Assembly: GCA_963682175.1 (NCBI GenBank)
Contig: OY821782.1
Span: forward strand, 25,565,741 to 25,629,740
Direction of reading: 5' to 3'
DNA length: 64,000 nt
From: Triglochin maritima
Lineage: Eukaryota > Streptophyta > Magnoliopsida > Alismatales > Juncaginaceae
A program made the position numbers and the translations under genes. Under the pieces are notes generated by a model. It was not told the DNA's origin and did no database searches. It saw only the letters and a program-made list of their open reading frames with translations. This document shows, one piece after another, positions 36,902 through 48,349 of the stretch; position 1 is the first letter of the stretch, and each line of letters starts with the position of its first letter.

Positions 36902-38444
36902 TGTTTGATCGTTTTATATTTAACCGCAAGTGCACGGCCGCGTTGAAGCGGTGGCAAATACGGGTCGTCCACTGGGAGGTGTGTCGACGCTTGGTTTGTG
37001 CGAAGGCGAGAGGTAAAGAAAGGGAAGAAAGGTTGGTTACACTAAACTACACTAAGATGCAAAAAGGAAATGGAAGAAAAGCAAGAAAACTAAACCCCAA
37101 AGGGGGTAGAGAAATAATGTGAACATAAAGAAGTGTGTGTGTGTTCATTAAGCTCCTCACAACATGTAGTGCATGAAATCATAAAACTACATCCAACTTT
37201 GCCTCTACATGAATTAAGATAAGACTACATCATTAAAACATACAAGACAATAATTGGAATGAAGCTACATGAACTCAAGTATAAAGACTATACCCTACTA
37301 TGCCTCCACATGAATTAAGATTTCACTACATCATTAAAACATACAAGACATTAGCTAAGGAAAAGGCAACAAGAGTACATACACTACAAATTGTGTTTCC
37401 ACACATTAACTTTATCCATATCCTAACCTTATCATTCCCCATAAAATAGGTCCACTAATCAAAGCATAAGCTAAGCTTCATTCAAGAGCATTAGCATATC
37501 AAAGATAAGAGTGGAGACCCATTAGATGGTTATGGAAATCATATAAAGCTCAAAGGATAAAAATAACACACACTTAATACACTACATGATTATATCACAT
37601 ATTTCTCCACCCCCCAAATGGGGATGGAACTACTCACTACTCATTATACTACTGATTAGACTAAGCAAAGAAAACATTTAACTAAGATACTGAAATTACT
37701 AAACAAGAAATTAAGCAAAGTAAAACAAACCACACAAAACAAGCAACATAACAAGACAAGATTAAAAGAAACAAATAAACTTTTATTAACAATGACTCAC
37801 ATTGAAGGTAGCACTCTTCTCCACCTTGAGTTATTGCTTCAAGGCTCACTCCTTAGTAGAGAGAATGCCACCAAACAATGGGTAATTACAATGGAAGGTG
37901 AAGAGTTCTATTTATAAGCATGGAAAAAGCTAATCGGGGACAATCCCCCGATGTGGGACTAAACCAATACCAAAAATAGCCTAAACGAACATTAATACAA
38001 GTCCAGGAGAAATTTCGACGGATCCTGAGCAATATGGACCGCCAATTAGCGGTCCAAGACCGCCAATTGGCGGTCCAAAATTGTCGGATCGTGTTGGAAT
38101 TTGTTGTGGGCTTTGATTTCTGGTATTGTTGGTCTTTGATGCGGTTACTCGACTTGTTGGAGCTCCGACCCGAATAGAATTGGTAAAATACTCCCCATGA
38201 TGGTGTGGAGTATTCTGTTTTGCTCTTAGGTCCTTCTGTCTTACATTCAGGTCCTTCTCCCTTGCATCTTGGTCCCTAGATCTCACCATTCAGTCCTTTT
38301 TCCCAGCTTTTGGGTCCTTTCATGGCTCTTCTCTTCAAACCTCTTTATTCCTGAAAACTAAACATAAAACTCGTCACGTGGCATTGCTTAGGTGTAAGAT
38401 AATGGATATAAGATACAAATATGAGCATGAAATGATGTCAATCA
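36902..38444 (-). repeat. 3' LTR of the gag-only retrotransposon
   Basis: Position-by-position reading against 42702-44244 at a fixed offset of 5800 shows identity at all but two positions. It carries the same paired CCAAT-type palindromes at 38036-38055 and 38058-38075. Confidence 0.93.
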
Positions 38445-38461
38445 AATACCCCCACACCTAA
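38445..38461 (-). other. Polypurine tract
   Basis: On the minus strand TTAGGTGTGGGGGTATT directly abuts the 3' LTR start (TGATTGACA). Position and G-richness fit the plus-strand primer of reverse transcription. Confidence 0.8.
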
Positions 38462-40056
38462 GTTTTTGCTAGTCTCGAGCAAAACAAAGAAAGAGAAAAA
38501 CAAACGAGAAACAAGAAATCCTAACTCACTTTCGTAGGAATCACGGTTGCACTTAGCACGTGCAACAAGCCGTTAAACCTCTTTGTTGCCAAGGAGGAGG
38601 AGTGTTGTCTCCTGGGGGTTTTCAGCGGATATACCCACAAAATCCGAACAAGATGCATTATTCAATCTAGACCTCGACTCGTTGGAAATATTTTGTCGAT
38701 CAATGGACGCGGTAATGCTACGGGCCGACTCTATATAGGTGATCAGTCCACACCTCTACCCTAATGAACCATTCGTGCAAGTTAAATAAGGAATTATGTG
38801 AAAGACATGGGCAACCTCAACATCCTCAAGTGCTACAAAGTGTAAAGTCCATTAAGGTTCTTATTTGCATTATCATATTTTTTTTCTTTTTGTTTCTTTT
38901 CACATTTTTTTTTCTTTTACTTTTTATTAGTTGGAGCTTCATTCTCCCAGGGTCAGGTTCCGTGCATCATTGCCCATGAGGACTTACACTATCACGTACA
39001 CCTTTCCCCACATCTCCACATAGGGCAATCCCTACCACCCGTGTAACGGGAGTTCAGTCGGCGCATCCCAAGTCAGATGACTCGAAAGCACCAGGCACAA
39101 AGTCCCCTCAGATCTACTTTCCCGAGTGATAGGAGCCGTGCGAGAAGAGAGAACACCTACTCACTTATTTCTTATCTACACATGAACCAAAACCCCTACA
39201 CTAATGTCTCACAACAGGATTTAGAGGGTCCTTGACTACAACAAACTTCCTTAAGTTAACATACATGAATTATTGACTCACTAGGTTCAGGGTGGACTTC
39301 ATTAAATGTTTGAGCACTGAAACCCTATGATTACTCACCCCCAAGGGAAAACTGGGGTGCATCCTAACGACTCGATAAATCCTAAAGCCACGTACTAGAT
39401 ATCCTAATGCATCAAGTTCAAGACAATTTTGGGAGCTTTCTTTTTACTTTGCCTCTCAACGGTTTTGCACATGCTAAACACACGCAAAACCCACAAAACA
39501 TTTTCTTTCGAAAACACATGAAGATTTTGAAAGAAATGTGAAAATTTTGAAGCACTAGGCAAGCAAAAGAAGACAAGTCACCCAAGGATCATGGCAAGCA
39601 GATATATCGATATTAAATGCAGCACACTATCATGACCCTAACAATGCAAACAAAAGAAAACAAAATCAAAGGAAAAAGACTCAACTATGTACACACGTAA
39701 AACACCCCCCCCCCCACACCTACTTCATGCATTGTCCTCAATGAATGTGAGCAAGATACTACATGGATTTATGCATGAAAAAGGAGAGATCTCACCAACA
39801 TTAAGTACAAAGGGAAGTGCAAGGTCATGTTGATGGACATAACCCGAATTCCCTCAAAACCTGTGAGATGCTAAAGAAGGGATACAAATACGTGAAAGAA
39901 ATGGAGCCCAAATACACAAGGGTTGGGGCTCACAACAATCAATGCTCACTGAAGGAGTCTTTTATTGTACTTCTTTTTTTTTCATATAACTATGTACAAA
40001 CATAAGTTCCCATCTTCATTTGTCAAAAGACATCAAATGGGAACCTCAAGAGTGGG
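38462..40056. other. Non-coding 3' interior of the TR-GAG element
   Basis: About 1.6 kb between the gag stop and the polypurine tract. Only short overlapping ORFs are present, none with retrotransposon motifs. The pol region expected in an autonomous element is missing altogether rather than mutated. Confidence 0.7.
39705..39721 (-). repeat. Second polypurine-like tract inside the TR-GAG element
   Basis: Minus strand GTAGGTGTGGGGGGGGGGG repeats the TAGGTGTGGGGG core of the terminal polypurine tract, 1.26 kb upstream of the 3' LTR and downstream of gag. Confidence 0.6.
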
Positions 40057-41568
40057 TCAATGCACTTGGAAAGGGAACATGACACCACGCGGGGCCAGAA
40101 TACGCATGCGTGGGCCCCCTTCACAAAGAGCACCAGATGAAATGAGAGGTTCATGACTTGGACGCAAAGGCGTCTCATTCAAAGGATCAAACTGAAAGAG
40201 CTTGAACCTCTCGAGAGTTTGGGAAATAAGGGGCAACGGAAGAAAAATATCTCCCGTTGCGGAACTGAAGTTATGATCATCAATCCAAACTCTCCAACCA
40301 ACAGGCTGGTGGGTCGGAACGAGGTCAAGCACCTCGTTATGCATGTCCAACTCACCAAGAGAACAGGAAGTGGGTCTCATACCCAAAGTATCCTCCAAGG
40401 AACTCGTAATACCCTCATGAGCAATGTAGTTGTTTGATGTTCCATCATTTCCAAGATGATCAGGAACAATAGTGAGAGGCAAACTCTCATCAGGTTGTTT
40501 GAAATTGAGGGTACTAGGGAGCTCTTGCTCCACCAGAGGTGAGTCCTTAAGAGGCACAACATGAAGATCATGTGGCTCAAGGGCCACGGGACAAAAAGAT
40601 AAGGCACAATCATGTGCCGACTCATAATGAAACTGGTCCAAGTTATTCTCAATTTGAATCGAATCCTCCACTAAGTGATCGTGAATTGAAACCCCAAGTC
40701 CCTCAGACTGACTAGGAGTTTGACTTTGAAAGGTTGTGCTTTGAATTTGTGGATGTGGTGGTGGTTCGATATCAAAAGATGAATCCTCATGTTGACAAGA
40801 AAGGTGACCCTCCTCGCGTTCATGGAATTGTTGTGTCATTTGACTCACTTGCAATTCCATATTTTGCAAGGAATTCAAGTTGGACTTCAATAAAGTTTGA
40901 GTGGTTTCCATGAATGTTTGGAGGGTTTGTTTTAAGGAATCAAATTTGGGGTCAACAGTGAGGTCCAAGTCAGAGCTTGGGAAATTTTGGGGTTGGGTGT
41001 TGATGGGCTGAGAATGAGTCCAATGATTTGAAGTGGGGTGTTGGTAGAATTCTGGGTATTCGGGAGGAGGGTACGGGGGTGAAAATGAGGTATAAGAATT
41101 TGGATAAGATTTGTCTCCCCATGAATCCATCACTCTCGGGTTGTACGCGGATGCGTAATGGTCATAATGAGCATTTTGGGAAAATGTGTGCTCATACTCA
41201 GGCTCAGGGGGAACATAAGGACATTCCCCGATAACATGACCACTCAACCCACAACAGTCGCACGGTACGGCTACTGGAGCCACCAGGGCACTCATGTCGT
41301 CTGCCATACGCATGAAAGAGGCCAAAGTTTGTTGTAATGTCTCAGTTTGTTGACCAGCATATGATCCGGCATAACTAGATTGTGGTCTAGCAGACGGTGC
41401 CTCTCTCATGTTACCCCAATATGAAGACTGCTCAGTCACAAAATTGCGATCATCCCAACCATACGGGGTGTTAGTCTGAGCCACCCCAGGTTGCATGGGT
41501 CCGGAGTACCAGGGAGAATCGTCTTGGTCCCAACAATGATATGGATGGTCGCCCATGTAACCATCCAT
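40057..41568 (-). CDS. gag-like protein of the TR-GAG element (503 aa)
   Basis: Open reading frame without interruption. I start it at the first ATG (41568-41566, MDGYMGDHPYHC); the frame runs 13 codons further up but without an ATG. It has an aromatic/Gln/Ser-rich N-terminal part, a CCHC zinc knuckle C-x2-C-x4-H-x4-C at residues about 103-116 (CDCCGLSGHVIGEC), and a mid-protein segment (LNSLQNMELQVSQMTQQF) resembling the helical stretch common in Athila/Tat gag proteins. An acidic C-terminal half follows. No protease motif DTG/DSG is seen. Expected role: particle formation and RNA binding. The start lies about 1.1 kb downstream of the primer binding site. Uncertainty concerns how much of canonical capsid is kept. 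Confidence 0.8.
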   Translation of the reverse strand: MDGYMGDHPYHCWDQDDSPWYSGPMQPGVAQTNTPYGWDDRNFVTEQSSYWGNMREAPSARPQSSYAGSYAGQQTETLQQTLASFMRMADDMSALVAPVAVPCDCCGLSGHVIGECPYVPPEPEYEHTFSQNAHYDHYASAYNPRVMDSWGDKSYPNSYTSFSPPYPPPEYPEFYQHPTSNHWTHSQPINTQPQNFPSSDLDLTVDPKFDSLKQTLQTFMETTQTLLKSNLNSLQNMELQVSQMTQQFHEREEGHLSCQHEDSSFDIEPPPHPQIQSTTFQSQTPSQSEGLGVSIHDHLVEDSIQIENNLDQFHYESAHDCALSFCPVALEPHDLHVVPLKDSPLVEQELPSTLNFKQPDESLPLTIVPDHLGNDGTSNNYIAHEGITSSLEDTLGMRPTSCSLGELDMHNEVLDLVPTHQPVGWRVWIDDHNFSSATGDIFLPLPLISQTLERFKLFQFDPLNETPLRPSHEPLISSGALCEGGPRMRILAPRGVMFPFQVH

Positions 41569-42503
41569 CTCAAGAAAAACTCTCGAGTCGATCACTCTCA
41601 CCACCACGAGGCTAAGCTCGCAAAAAGTGCTCGACTCGACCCTAAAACGCTAACAGAGAGTGTAAAGGGGAGGAGACTATAACGTAGAAGAAGGTGAGAA
41701 GAAGATGACTCAGAGGAGAAGGGAAGAATCCCTAGAGCTAGCGAGGGTACAGGGTGAAGGTAGAAGCCTAACTAGCAAACATGGCTCAAACAATGTAAGG
41801 CAATGGGTCCTTAGGCTAGACGACGCCTAACTTCGAGGTCACTAGCCTCGACACGCCTCACCTCCCTACAACGAGGACCACAATGCCCAGCAAGTGAAAC
41901 CAGATCCGGAGATCCAGTACCTCCTACTATCGACAAGGTAGGCAACGCCGATCAGGTCATGGCGGTCTCAACTAGATTACTCTCCTAGTGCGTCCGAATT
42001 CCTAGGGCCAATGTCTACTTGCTTTTAGTTAAGTCTTTACTTGAGTGTGCTTTTTGGGGCTAAGGGAGGGGTGATGAAATCCCCCACCTTATCTTTGAAG
42101 TCTATAGGTGATGCCCCTTAAAGATGTTTTGAAATCTTAGGCTAGCAAGCAACTCACCAAACAAGCACTCACCTCACTCTTGTTTCGATGCAAACCTTAC
42201 TCACTAATGAATGTCCTAATGCGTGAATGAGTGATAAGGAATGCGTACCTCGCTCCAGCAATCAACGACAAAATGTAAAGCAAAGAAAAGAAAGATGCAT
42301 GCAAGGTCTACATATGATGCATGACCTAGATGACAAGAAGTCTAATCTTTTGCTTTGAGTTTTATGGTCCAAGTTGATTAAAGGGGATTGAAATTAAATC
42401 TGGGAGCAAACTAAAGATCACAACATGCAAAATTGGGCTCCCAGATAACTAAAGTGAACAACATAACAACTGGAACAAATTTGAGAGCAATTGAGGCTCA
42501 CCA

Positions 42504-42542
42504 GGCCGCCAATTGGCGGTCCCAGACCGCTGATTGGCGGTC
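42504..42542. repeat. Paired CCAAT-type palindromes in the 5' leader
   Basis: 42504-42522 (GGCCGCCAATTGGCGGTCC) and 42525-42542 (GACCGCTGATTGGCGGTC) repeat the palindrome pair found in U3 of the LTRs, here about 140 bases downstream of the primer binding site. Confidence 0.85.
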
Positions 42543-42677
42543 ACTTTGGGGTCTTTTGCTCTCCAATTACTCCAGTCGCTTCCCCTTGATCCTCAGGTTC
42601 CCTGTCACTAAGAAAAACTGAAAACAAAAAATTAAAAACCCCTCGAATCGTCCAAACCAACGTCTGGACAGAGCACC

Positions 42678-42695
42678 TCCCCGGCAACGGCGCCA
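42678..42695 (-). other. Primer binding site, tRNA-Asp type
   Basis: The plus strand reads tccccggcaacggcgcca, the 3' end of plant tRNA-Asp(GTC) including CCA. It lies six bases inside the 5' LTR. This primer choice is typical of Athila/Tat-type plant Ty3 elements. Confidence 0.9.
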
Positions 42696-42701
42696 AAAAC
42701 T

Positions 42702-44244
42702 TGATTGATCGTTTTATATTTAACCGCAAGTGCACGGCCGCGTTGAAGCGGTGGCAAATACGGGTCGTCCACTGGGAGGTGTGTCGACGCTTGGTTTGTG
42801 CGAAGGCGAGAGGTAAAGAAAGGGAAGAAAGGTTGGTTACACTAAACTACACTAAGATGCAAAAAGGAAATGGAAGAAAAGCAAGAAAACTAAACCCCAA
42901 AGGGGGTAGAGAAATAATGTGAACATAAAGAAGTGTGTGTGTGTTCATTAAGCTCCTCACAACATGTAGTGCATGAAATCATAAAACTACATCCAACTTT
43001 GCCTCTACATGAATTAAGATAAGACTACATCATTAAAACATACAAGACAATAATTGGAATGAAGCTACATGAACTCAAGTATAAAGACTATACCCTACTA
43101 TGCCTCCACATGAATTAAGATTTCACTACATCATTAAAACATACAAGACATTAGCTAAGGAAAAGGCAACAAGAGTACATACACTACAAATTATGTTTCC
43201 ACACATTAACTTTATCCATATCCTAACCTTATCATTCCCCATAAAATAGGTCCACTAATCAAAGCATAAGCTAAGCTTCATTCAAGAGCATTAGCATATC
43301 AAAGATAAGAGTGGAGACCCATTAGATGGTTATGGAAATCATATAAAGCTCAAAGGATAAAAATAACACACACTTAATACACTACATGATTATATCACAT
43401 ATTTCTCCACCCCCCAAATGGGGATGGAACTACTCACTACTCATTATACTACTGATTAGACTAAGCAAAGAAAACATTTAACTAAGATACTGAAATTACT
43501 AAACAAGAAATTAAGCAAAGTAAAACAAACCACACAAAACAAGCAACATAACAAGACAAGATTAAAAGAAACAAATAAACTTTTATTAACAATGACTCAC
43601 ATTGAAGGTAGCACTCTTCTCCACCTTGAGTTATTGCTTCAAGGCTCACTCCTTAGTAGAGAGAATGCCACCAAACAATGGGTAATTACAATGGAAGGTG
43701 AAGAGTTCTATTTATAAGCATGGAAAAAGCTAATCGGGGACAATCCCCCGATGTGGGACTAAACCAATACCAAAAATAGCCTAAACGAACATTAATACAA
43801 GTCCAGGAGAAATTTCGACGGATCCTGAGCAATATGGACCGCCAATTAGCGGTCCAAGACCGCCAATTGGCGGTCCAAAATTGTCGGATCGTGTTGGAAT
43901 TTGTTGTGGGCTTTGATTTCTGGTATTGTTGGTCTTTGATGCGGTTACTCGACTTGTTGGAGCTCCGACCCGAATAGAATTGGTAAAATACTCCCCATGA
44001 TGGTGTGGAGTATTCTGTTTTGCTCTTAGGTCCTTCTGTCTTACATTCAGGTCCTTCTCCCTTGCATCTTGGTCCCTAGATCTCACCATTCAGTCCTTTT
44101 TCCCAGCTTTTGGGTCCTTTCATGGCTCTTCTCTTCAAACCTCTTTATTCCTGAAAACTAAACATAAAACTCGTCACGTGGCATTGCTTAGGTGTAAGAT
44201 AATGGATATAAGATACAAATATGAGCATGAAATGATGTCAATCA
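42702..44244 (-). repeat. 5' LTR of the gag-only retrotransposon
   Basis: Starts TGATTGACATC and ends in CA on the minus strand. A TATAAATA box sits at 43716-43709. Two tandem near-palindromes (43858-43875 GACCGCCAATTGGCGGTC and 43836-43855) lie 120-165 bases upstream of it in U3, and an AATAAA-type signal near 43580 follows it. Differs from the 3' LTR only at 42704/36904 and 43193/37393. Confidence 0.93.
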
Positions 44245-44329
44245 AGCCTCATGAGGTACGATTCAGTAGTTTGTTGCTACATGAAAGAATCTCTTTTAAT
44301 AACTTCAGTGGACAGTGAAACTGAGCTCA
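44245..44329 (-). pseudogene. CACTA-2 TNP2 gene, middle 85-base remnant
   Basis: Aligns with CACTA-3 TNP2 near 47850-47930 (gcctcat...ctcttttaataactt). It connects the piece at 36461-36896 with that at 54116-54600. It is all that is left between the LTR retrotransposon and CACTA-3. Confidence 0.8.
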
Positions 44330-44379
44330 CACTGCTGAAAAAATGGCTATAATGTCAGATATTAAGGGGTACAATGTTG

Positions 44380-44945
44380 GGTTGTCATCTTACCTGACTG
44401 ACGTTGTAAGTGGGGGGCATTACATGGGGGGCCTACAACGTCGGTCACAAGTCTGACGTGATAGGGTCCGATATCACGTCGGTTTAAACCCACAAAAGTC
44501 CGACGTGGTAGATCTCTCATTATTGTTTTTAAAAATAATTCACATCCTAACACGTTGGTATAACAACCAACGTTACAGTGTTCCCTATCACGTCGGTTTC
44601 AATCTACATATCACCGACGTGGTAGAATTCTCCTTAATTTATTTATTTTAAATTATTCACACCCTACAACGTCGGTATAACAATCGACGTTGTAGTGTTT
44701 TCTATCACATCGGTTTCAATCGACATATCACCGACGTGGTAGACGTCTCCTTAATTTATTTATTTTTAAATAATTAACACCCTACAACGTCAGTTAACAA
44801 AACTGATGTGGTAGGGTACATTTCTATTTTTTTTTAAAATAATTCGAACACTGCCACGTCGGGTAATTGTACACCGACATGATAAAACCCATTTATAACG
44901 CTGGACAAGCAACAAAACTGACGTGGTAGGGTGTATATTTTGATT
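44380..44945. repeat. CACTA-3 left subterminal repeat array
   Basis: About ten copies of a motif based on CTACCACGTCGGT / ACCGACGTGGTAG, in both orientations, about 40-60 bases apart. Subterminal repeats of this kind bind TNPA in En/Spm elements. Confidence 0.85.
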
Positions 44946-45287
44946 CTTATTATATTTCTTTTTTATTTATTTGATGCTTCTATTGATTCAAACCCTGCAA
45001 TTATTCAGTCCAGCAACATTCACAACAAAGAATCACAATTCATATCTATCAAATAACATTCATCTACGTATCTTGCTCATATGTAACATACAAATACAAC
45101 TAGTAATACTAAAATAGGAAAACAAACAACTATTACTAGTAATTGAAGTTTAAAGTCAACATGAATATGCAACAGTAACTTCACGTGAAATTGAACCATT
45201 ATTTTTGACGTTTTCATTTTTTGCTCATAGGATCCTCAATCCATATTCCTTCATGATGATCATCTCGGAGAAGTAAATTGTCAACAG

Positions 45288-48030
45288 TTATGTCGTCATT
45301 GAACGATTTAAGTTCAGGTACTTGTGCAAATGGGGAATTTCTACAATCTCATTAACATCTTCTTGAAAAACTATTTGCCATTTTCCTTCTAAAACTACCG
45401 ACCATTCATTAGCACACAGGTCTGTTACATAGAAAATCGGTTTTGTTTGAGATGTTAGAATGAAAGTATCTTCCTTAAAACCTTCTTTTTTAAGGTTCAC
45501 CAAAATAAACCCCAACTCATCAACTTGAAGACCATTCTTATTGTCCACCCACTTGCATTTAAATACAACAATAATGAATTTAGTAAAATTCATCTCCTAT
45601 ATTTCTTCAATCTGACCATAATAAGACATATTGGCAAATATGGGATTTCTATCTTTCGAACTAGAAATGTGCAATGATTCAGCTACCAAAGTGACCCCAC
45701 TATTCTGCATTGTGCTTTTGTCATCCTCCATTTTGGTATAGAAAGAAAAGCCATTGTTATCATAGTCATTATAAGATATCACTATAGGATTAGGTCTATA
45801 TGTCAACCACTTAAAATTTTAGAAACATCACGGCTGTACACTGTTTCCTCGAACCAATCAAGGAAAGCTTCTATTGTGAGAATTAATTACTTGTTGATTA
45901 GTCCACGTAGGATGTTTTTCCTTTACTTTGGTATGTGCTCATCCAAATAAGGTTGGACTTCATCAGAATTGCACAACTCATATAAATAAGCTTTCAAGAG
46001 ATCCTCACCTTTTGGACTTATCATCTTCGTACCACGCATACCTTTCCCTCCAATCCTATCTTCATGTCAGTTGTTAGGAAGTCTGACACTCTTTGTATGA
46101 GTCAAGTATTCATTACAAAACTCAATTACCTCTTGAGCTATGTAACCTTCAACAATGCTTGCATATTGTCTTCGTCGATTGTTACAATAATTTTTCAATT
46201 CACCCATGTAATGCTTGAAATCATACATCCACCTCAAAAATACCAGACCAAGTAGCTTAACTTCTCTAACCAGATGAACCACCAAATGAACCATAATGTC
46301 AAAAAAGACGGGGGAAAGTACATCTCCAACTGACATATCGTAACAACCACTTCATTCTGCAACTTATCCAAATACTTTGGATCAATTACTTTGCTGCAAA
46401 TCTTGTTGAAGAACAAACAAAATTTGATAATAACATGTTTAATGTGTTTCGGCAATATCGATCTAATAGCAACAGGTAACAACTACTGCATCAACACATG
46501 ACAATCATGAGACTTCAAACCAAGTACTTTCAAATCTTTCATTGAAACAAGATTAATAATATTTGAAGAACACCCCTGCGGCACTTTGACACCATGTAGA
46601 CACTGACACAAGCTAATTTATCCTTTCTGGACAAATGTAACCAGCTGGTGGTAAATACTTACGAGTACCCTTACTCTTTGGTGCTAGTTTTGCTCGAATA
46701 AAAGGTTCAAGTACATCAAGTCTGGCATTATATCCATCTTTAGTCTTACCTGGTATGTTCAAAAGAGTTACTAACAAATTGTCATACATATTTTTTTCGA
46801 CATGCATCACATCAATACAATGTCTGACTTCTAAGGTCTCCCAATAAGGAAGGTTAAAAAATGATTTTTTCTTCCAACTGCATTTATCATTACTGTGTTT
46901 GTAAGGCTTGCCGATTTCTCATTGGATATTCTTCACTCGTTCAACAACTTGCCTTACACTTATTTCTATAGGGTTTTTTTTTCAAATTCCTACTTTCCGT
47001 TAAATGCTCTTTTCATTACGGTACAGATGACTCATAGGAAGAAATTTGCGATGACCAAGATACATTGTCTTACTGCCATGCACAAGCTGCAAAGAACACG
47101 TGTTTTCTTCACAAGTAGGATATGCTTTGTGCCCTTTCACAAAATAGCCAGACAGATTTCCAATGCAGGGAAGTCATTAATTGTGCAAAATATCATTGCA
47201 CGCATTCTAAATGTCCGTTGACAGTGGGCATCTCAGACTTGCTCACCTTCATTTCATAATTTCTTTAAGTCATTAATGAGGGTAGCCAAATACACATCTA
47301 TGTCATTGCCCGGTTGTTTTGGACCAGAATCATTAAAGACAACATCATCTATCTATGTTTCATACTTAACCACGGCGGTAGATTGTACATAACCAGTAGA
47401 ACATGCCACGAACTATGAAGGCTACTCAAACTCCCATAAGGATTCATTCCATCAGTACATAGACCAAGTCTCAGATTTCTAAATTCTTGACCGAACAATG
47501 AAACGTATGAATCGATCTTCTTCCACTGCAAAGAATTTGCAGGATGTCGAAGCATCTGATCATCTACTTTATCACGATCTGCATGCCATGTCAGATTCCT
47601 TGAATTCGTGGCGTAGGCAAACAAACGTTTTAACCTTGGAATGATCGGAAGATACCACAACACCTTCACAGGAGACCCTTGTACTGGTATATCACCACTA
47701 ACATTTTTCTTATGTTTGTACCATGACGCATTACAAACCGGACAACAATGCAAATTTTCATTTTTGGCCCTATATAATATGCAATCATTAGGGCATGCAT
47801 GTATTTTCCTATATTGCATACCCATCAAACACAATATTTTTTTGGCCTCATATGTACGGTCTAGAAGTTCATTGTTTTCTAGAAGAATTTCTTTTAACAA
47901 CTTAAGTAAGGTAGTATAACTGACATCACTCCAACCATTGAGGCTTTCAAGGTATATAACTGTAACACTGCAAACAATCTATTGAAATTGGTGCAACTCA
48001 GATGCAAAGGTTTTTCATTGTCAGACAACA
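45288..48030 (-). pseudogene. CACTA-3 TNPD transposase (TNP2, DUF4218, DUF4216)
   Basis: Domains appear on minus in the canonical order. TNP2 at 47900-46613 shows MQYRKIHACPNDCILY, CCPVCNASWY, LRLGLCTDGMNPYGSL, MYNLPPWLSMK and MMHVEKNMYDNLLVTLLNI. DUF4218 at 46480-46064 shows LLPVAIRSILPKH, FNKICSKVIDP, VVVTICQLEMYFPPSF and ASIVEGYIAQEVIEFCNEYL. DUF4216 at 45806-45288 shows VVFKCKWVDNKNGLQVDE and PIFYVTDLCANEWSVVLEGK. Frameshifts and stops separate the blocks. The transposase-associated N-terminal domain is absent; its place is taken by an LTR fragment at 48033. Confidence 0.85.
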
Positions 48031-48032
48031 AA

Positions 48033-48290
48033 TGATTGACATCATATCATGTATCTATTTGTGTCTTATATCCTTTATTTTTAGCCTAAGCAATGCTACA
48101 TAACGAGTTTTATGTTTAAGTTTCGGGAATAAATAGGTTTGAGAAGGAGAGACTCTAAAATGACTTAAAAGCAAGAAAATGGACTAAGTTTCAAGACTTA
48201 TGGACTAAGATGCAAGAGAGAGGGACTCGAATGCAAAACCAAAGGACCAATGAGCAAATGAAGAAACTCCACACCATCATGAGGCGTATT
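48033..48290 (+). mobile_element. LTR fragment (U3 start) of the TR-GAG LTR group
   Basis: Begins TGATTGACATCAT and matches the first ~260 bases of the solo LTR at 49166, up to 'ccacaccatcatg', then the match stops abruptly. It replaces the 5' part of the CACTA-3 TNPD gene. Confidence 0.75.
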
Positions 48291-48349
48291 ACTTTAAATG
48301 AACTTGGATTATTGTTATACACAATTTTTCCATCATCAAAAATTACCTG

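Larger units (their letters stand above)
36902..44244 (-). mobile_element. Young gag-only LTR retrotransposon (TR-GAG type, Tat-like ends)
   Basis: Two 1543-base LTRs in direct orientation (36902-38444, 42702-44244) and a 5-base target duplication AGCCT (36897-36901, 44245-44249). The element is read on minus: its 5' LTR is the right one. Next to that LTR, 42678-42695 is an 18-base match to the 3' end of tRNA-Asp (primer binding site). A purine-rich tract abuts the other LTR. The 4257-base interior encodes one gag-like protein and no protease, reverse transcriptase, RNase H or integrase. Terminal-repeat elements with only gag are known in plants as TR-GAG. It depends on another element's enzymes. 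With 2 mismatches between LTRs it is recent. Confidence 0.93.

Noticed and set aside
36877..37122. ORF repeated at 42701-42922
   Set aside because: It lies in the LTRs on the antisense strand and is duplicated only because the LTRs are.
40153..40437. Plus-strand ORF over the gag region
   Set aside because: Antisense to the intact gag-like ORF and without motifs.
42678..42695. Match to the tRNA-Asp 3' end as a tRNA gene
   Set aside because: Only the last 18 bases match and they sit six bases from an LTR; this is a primer binding site.
44380..44945. Regularly spaced repeats as a CRISPR array
   Set aside because: Repeats occur in both orientations with variable spacing at a CACTA end in plant nuclear DNA.
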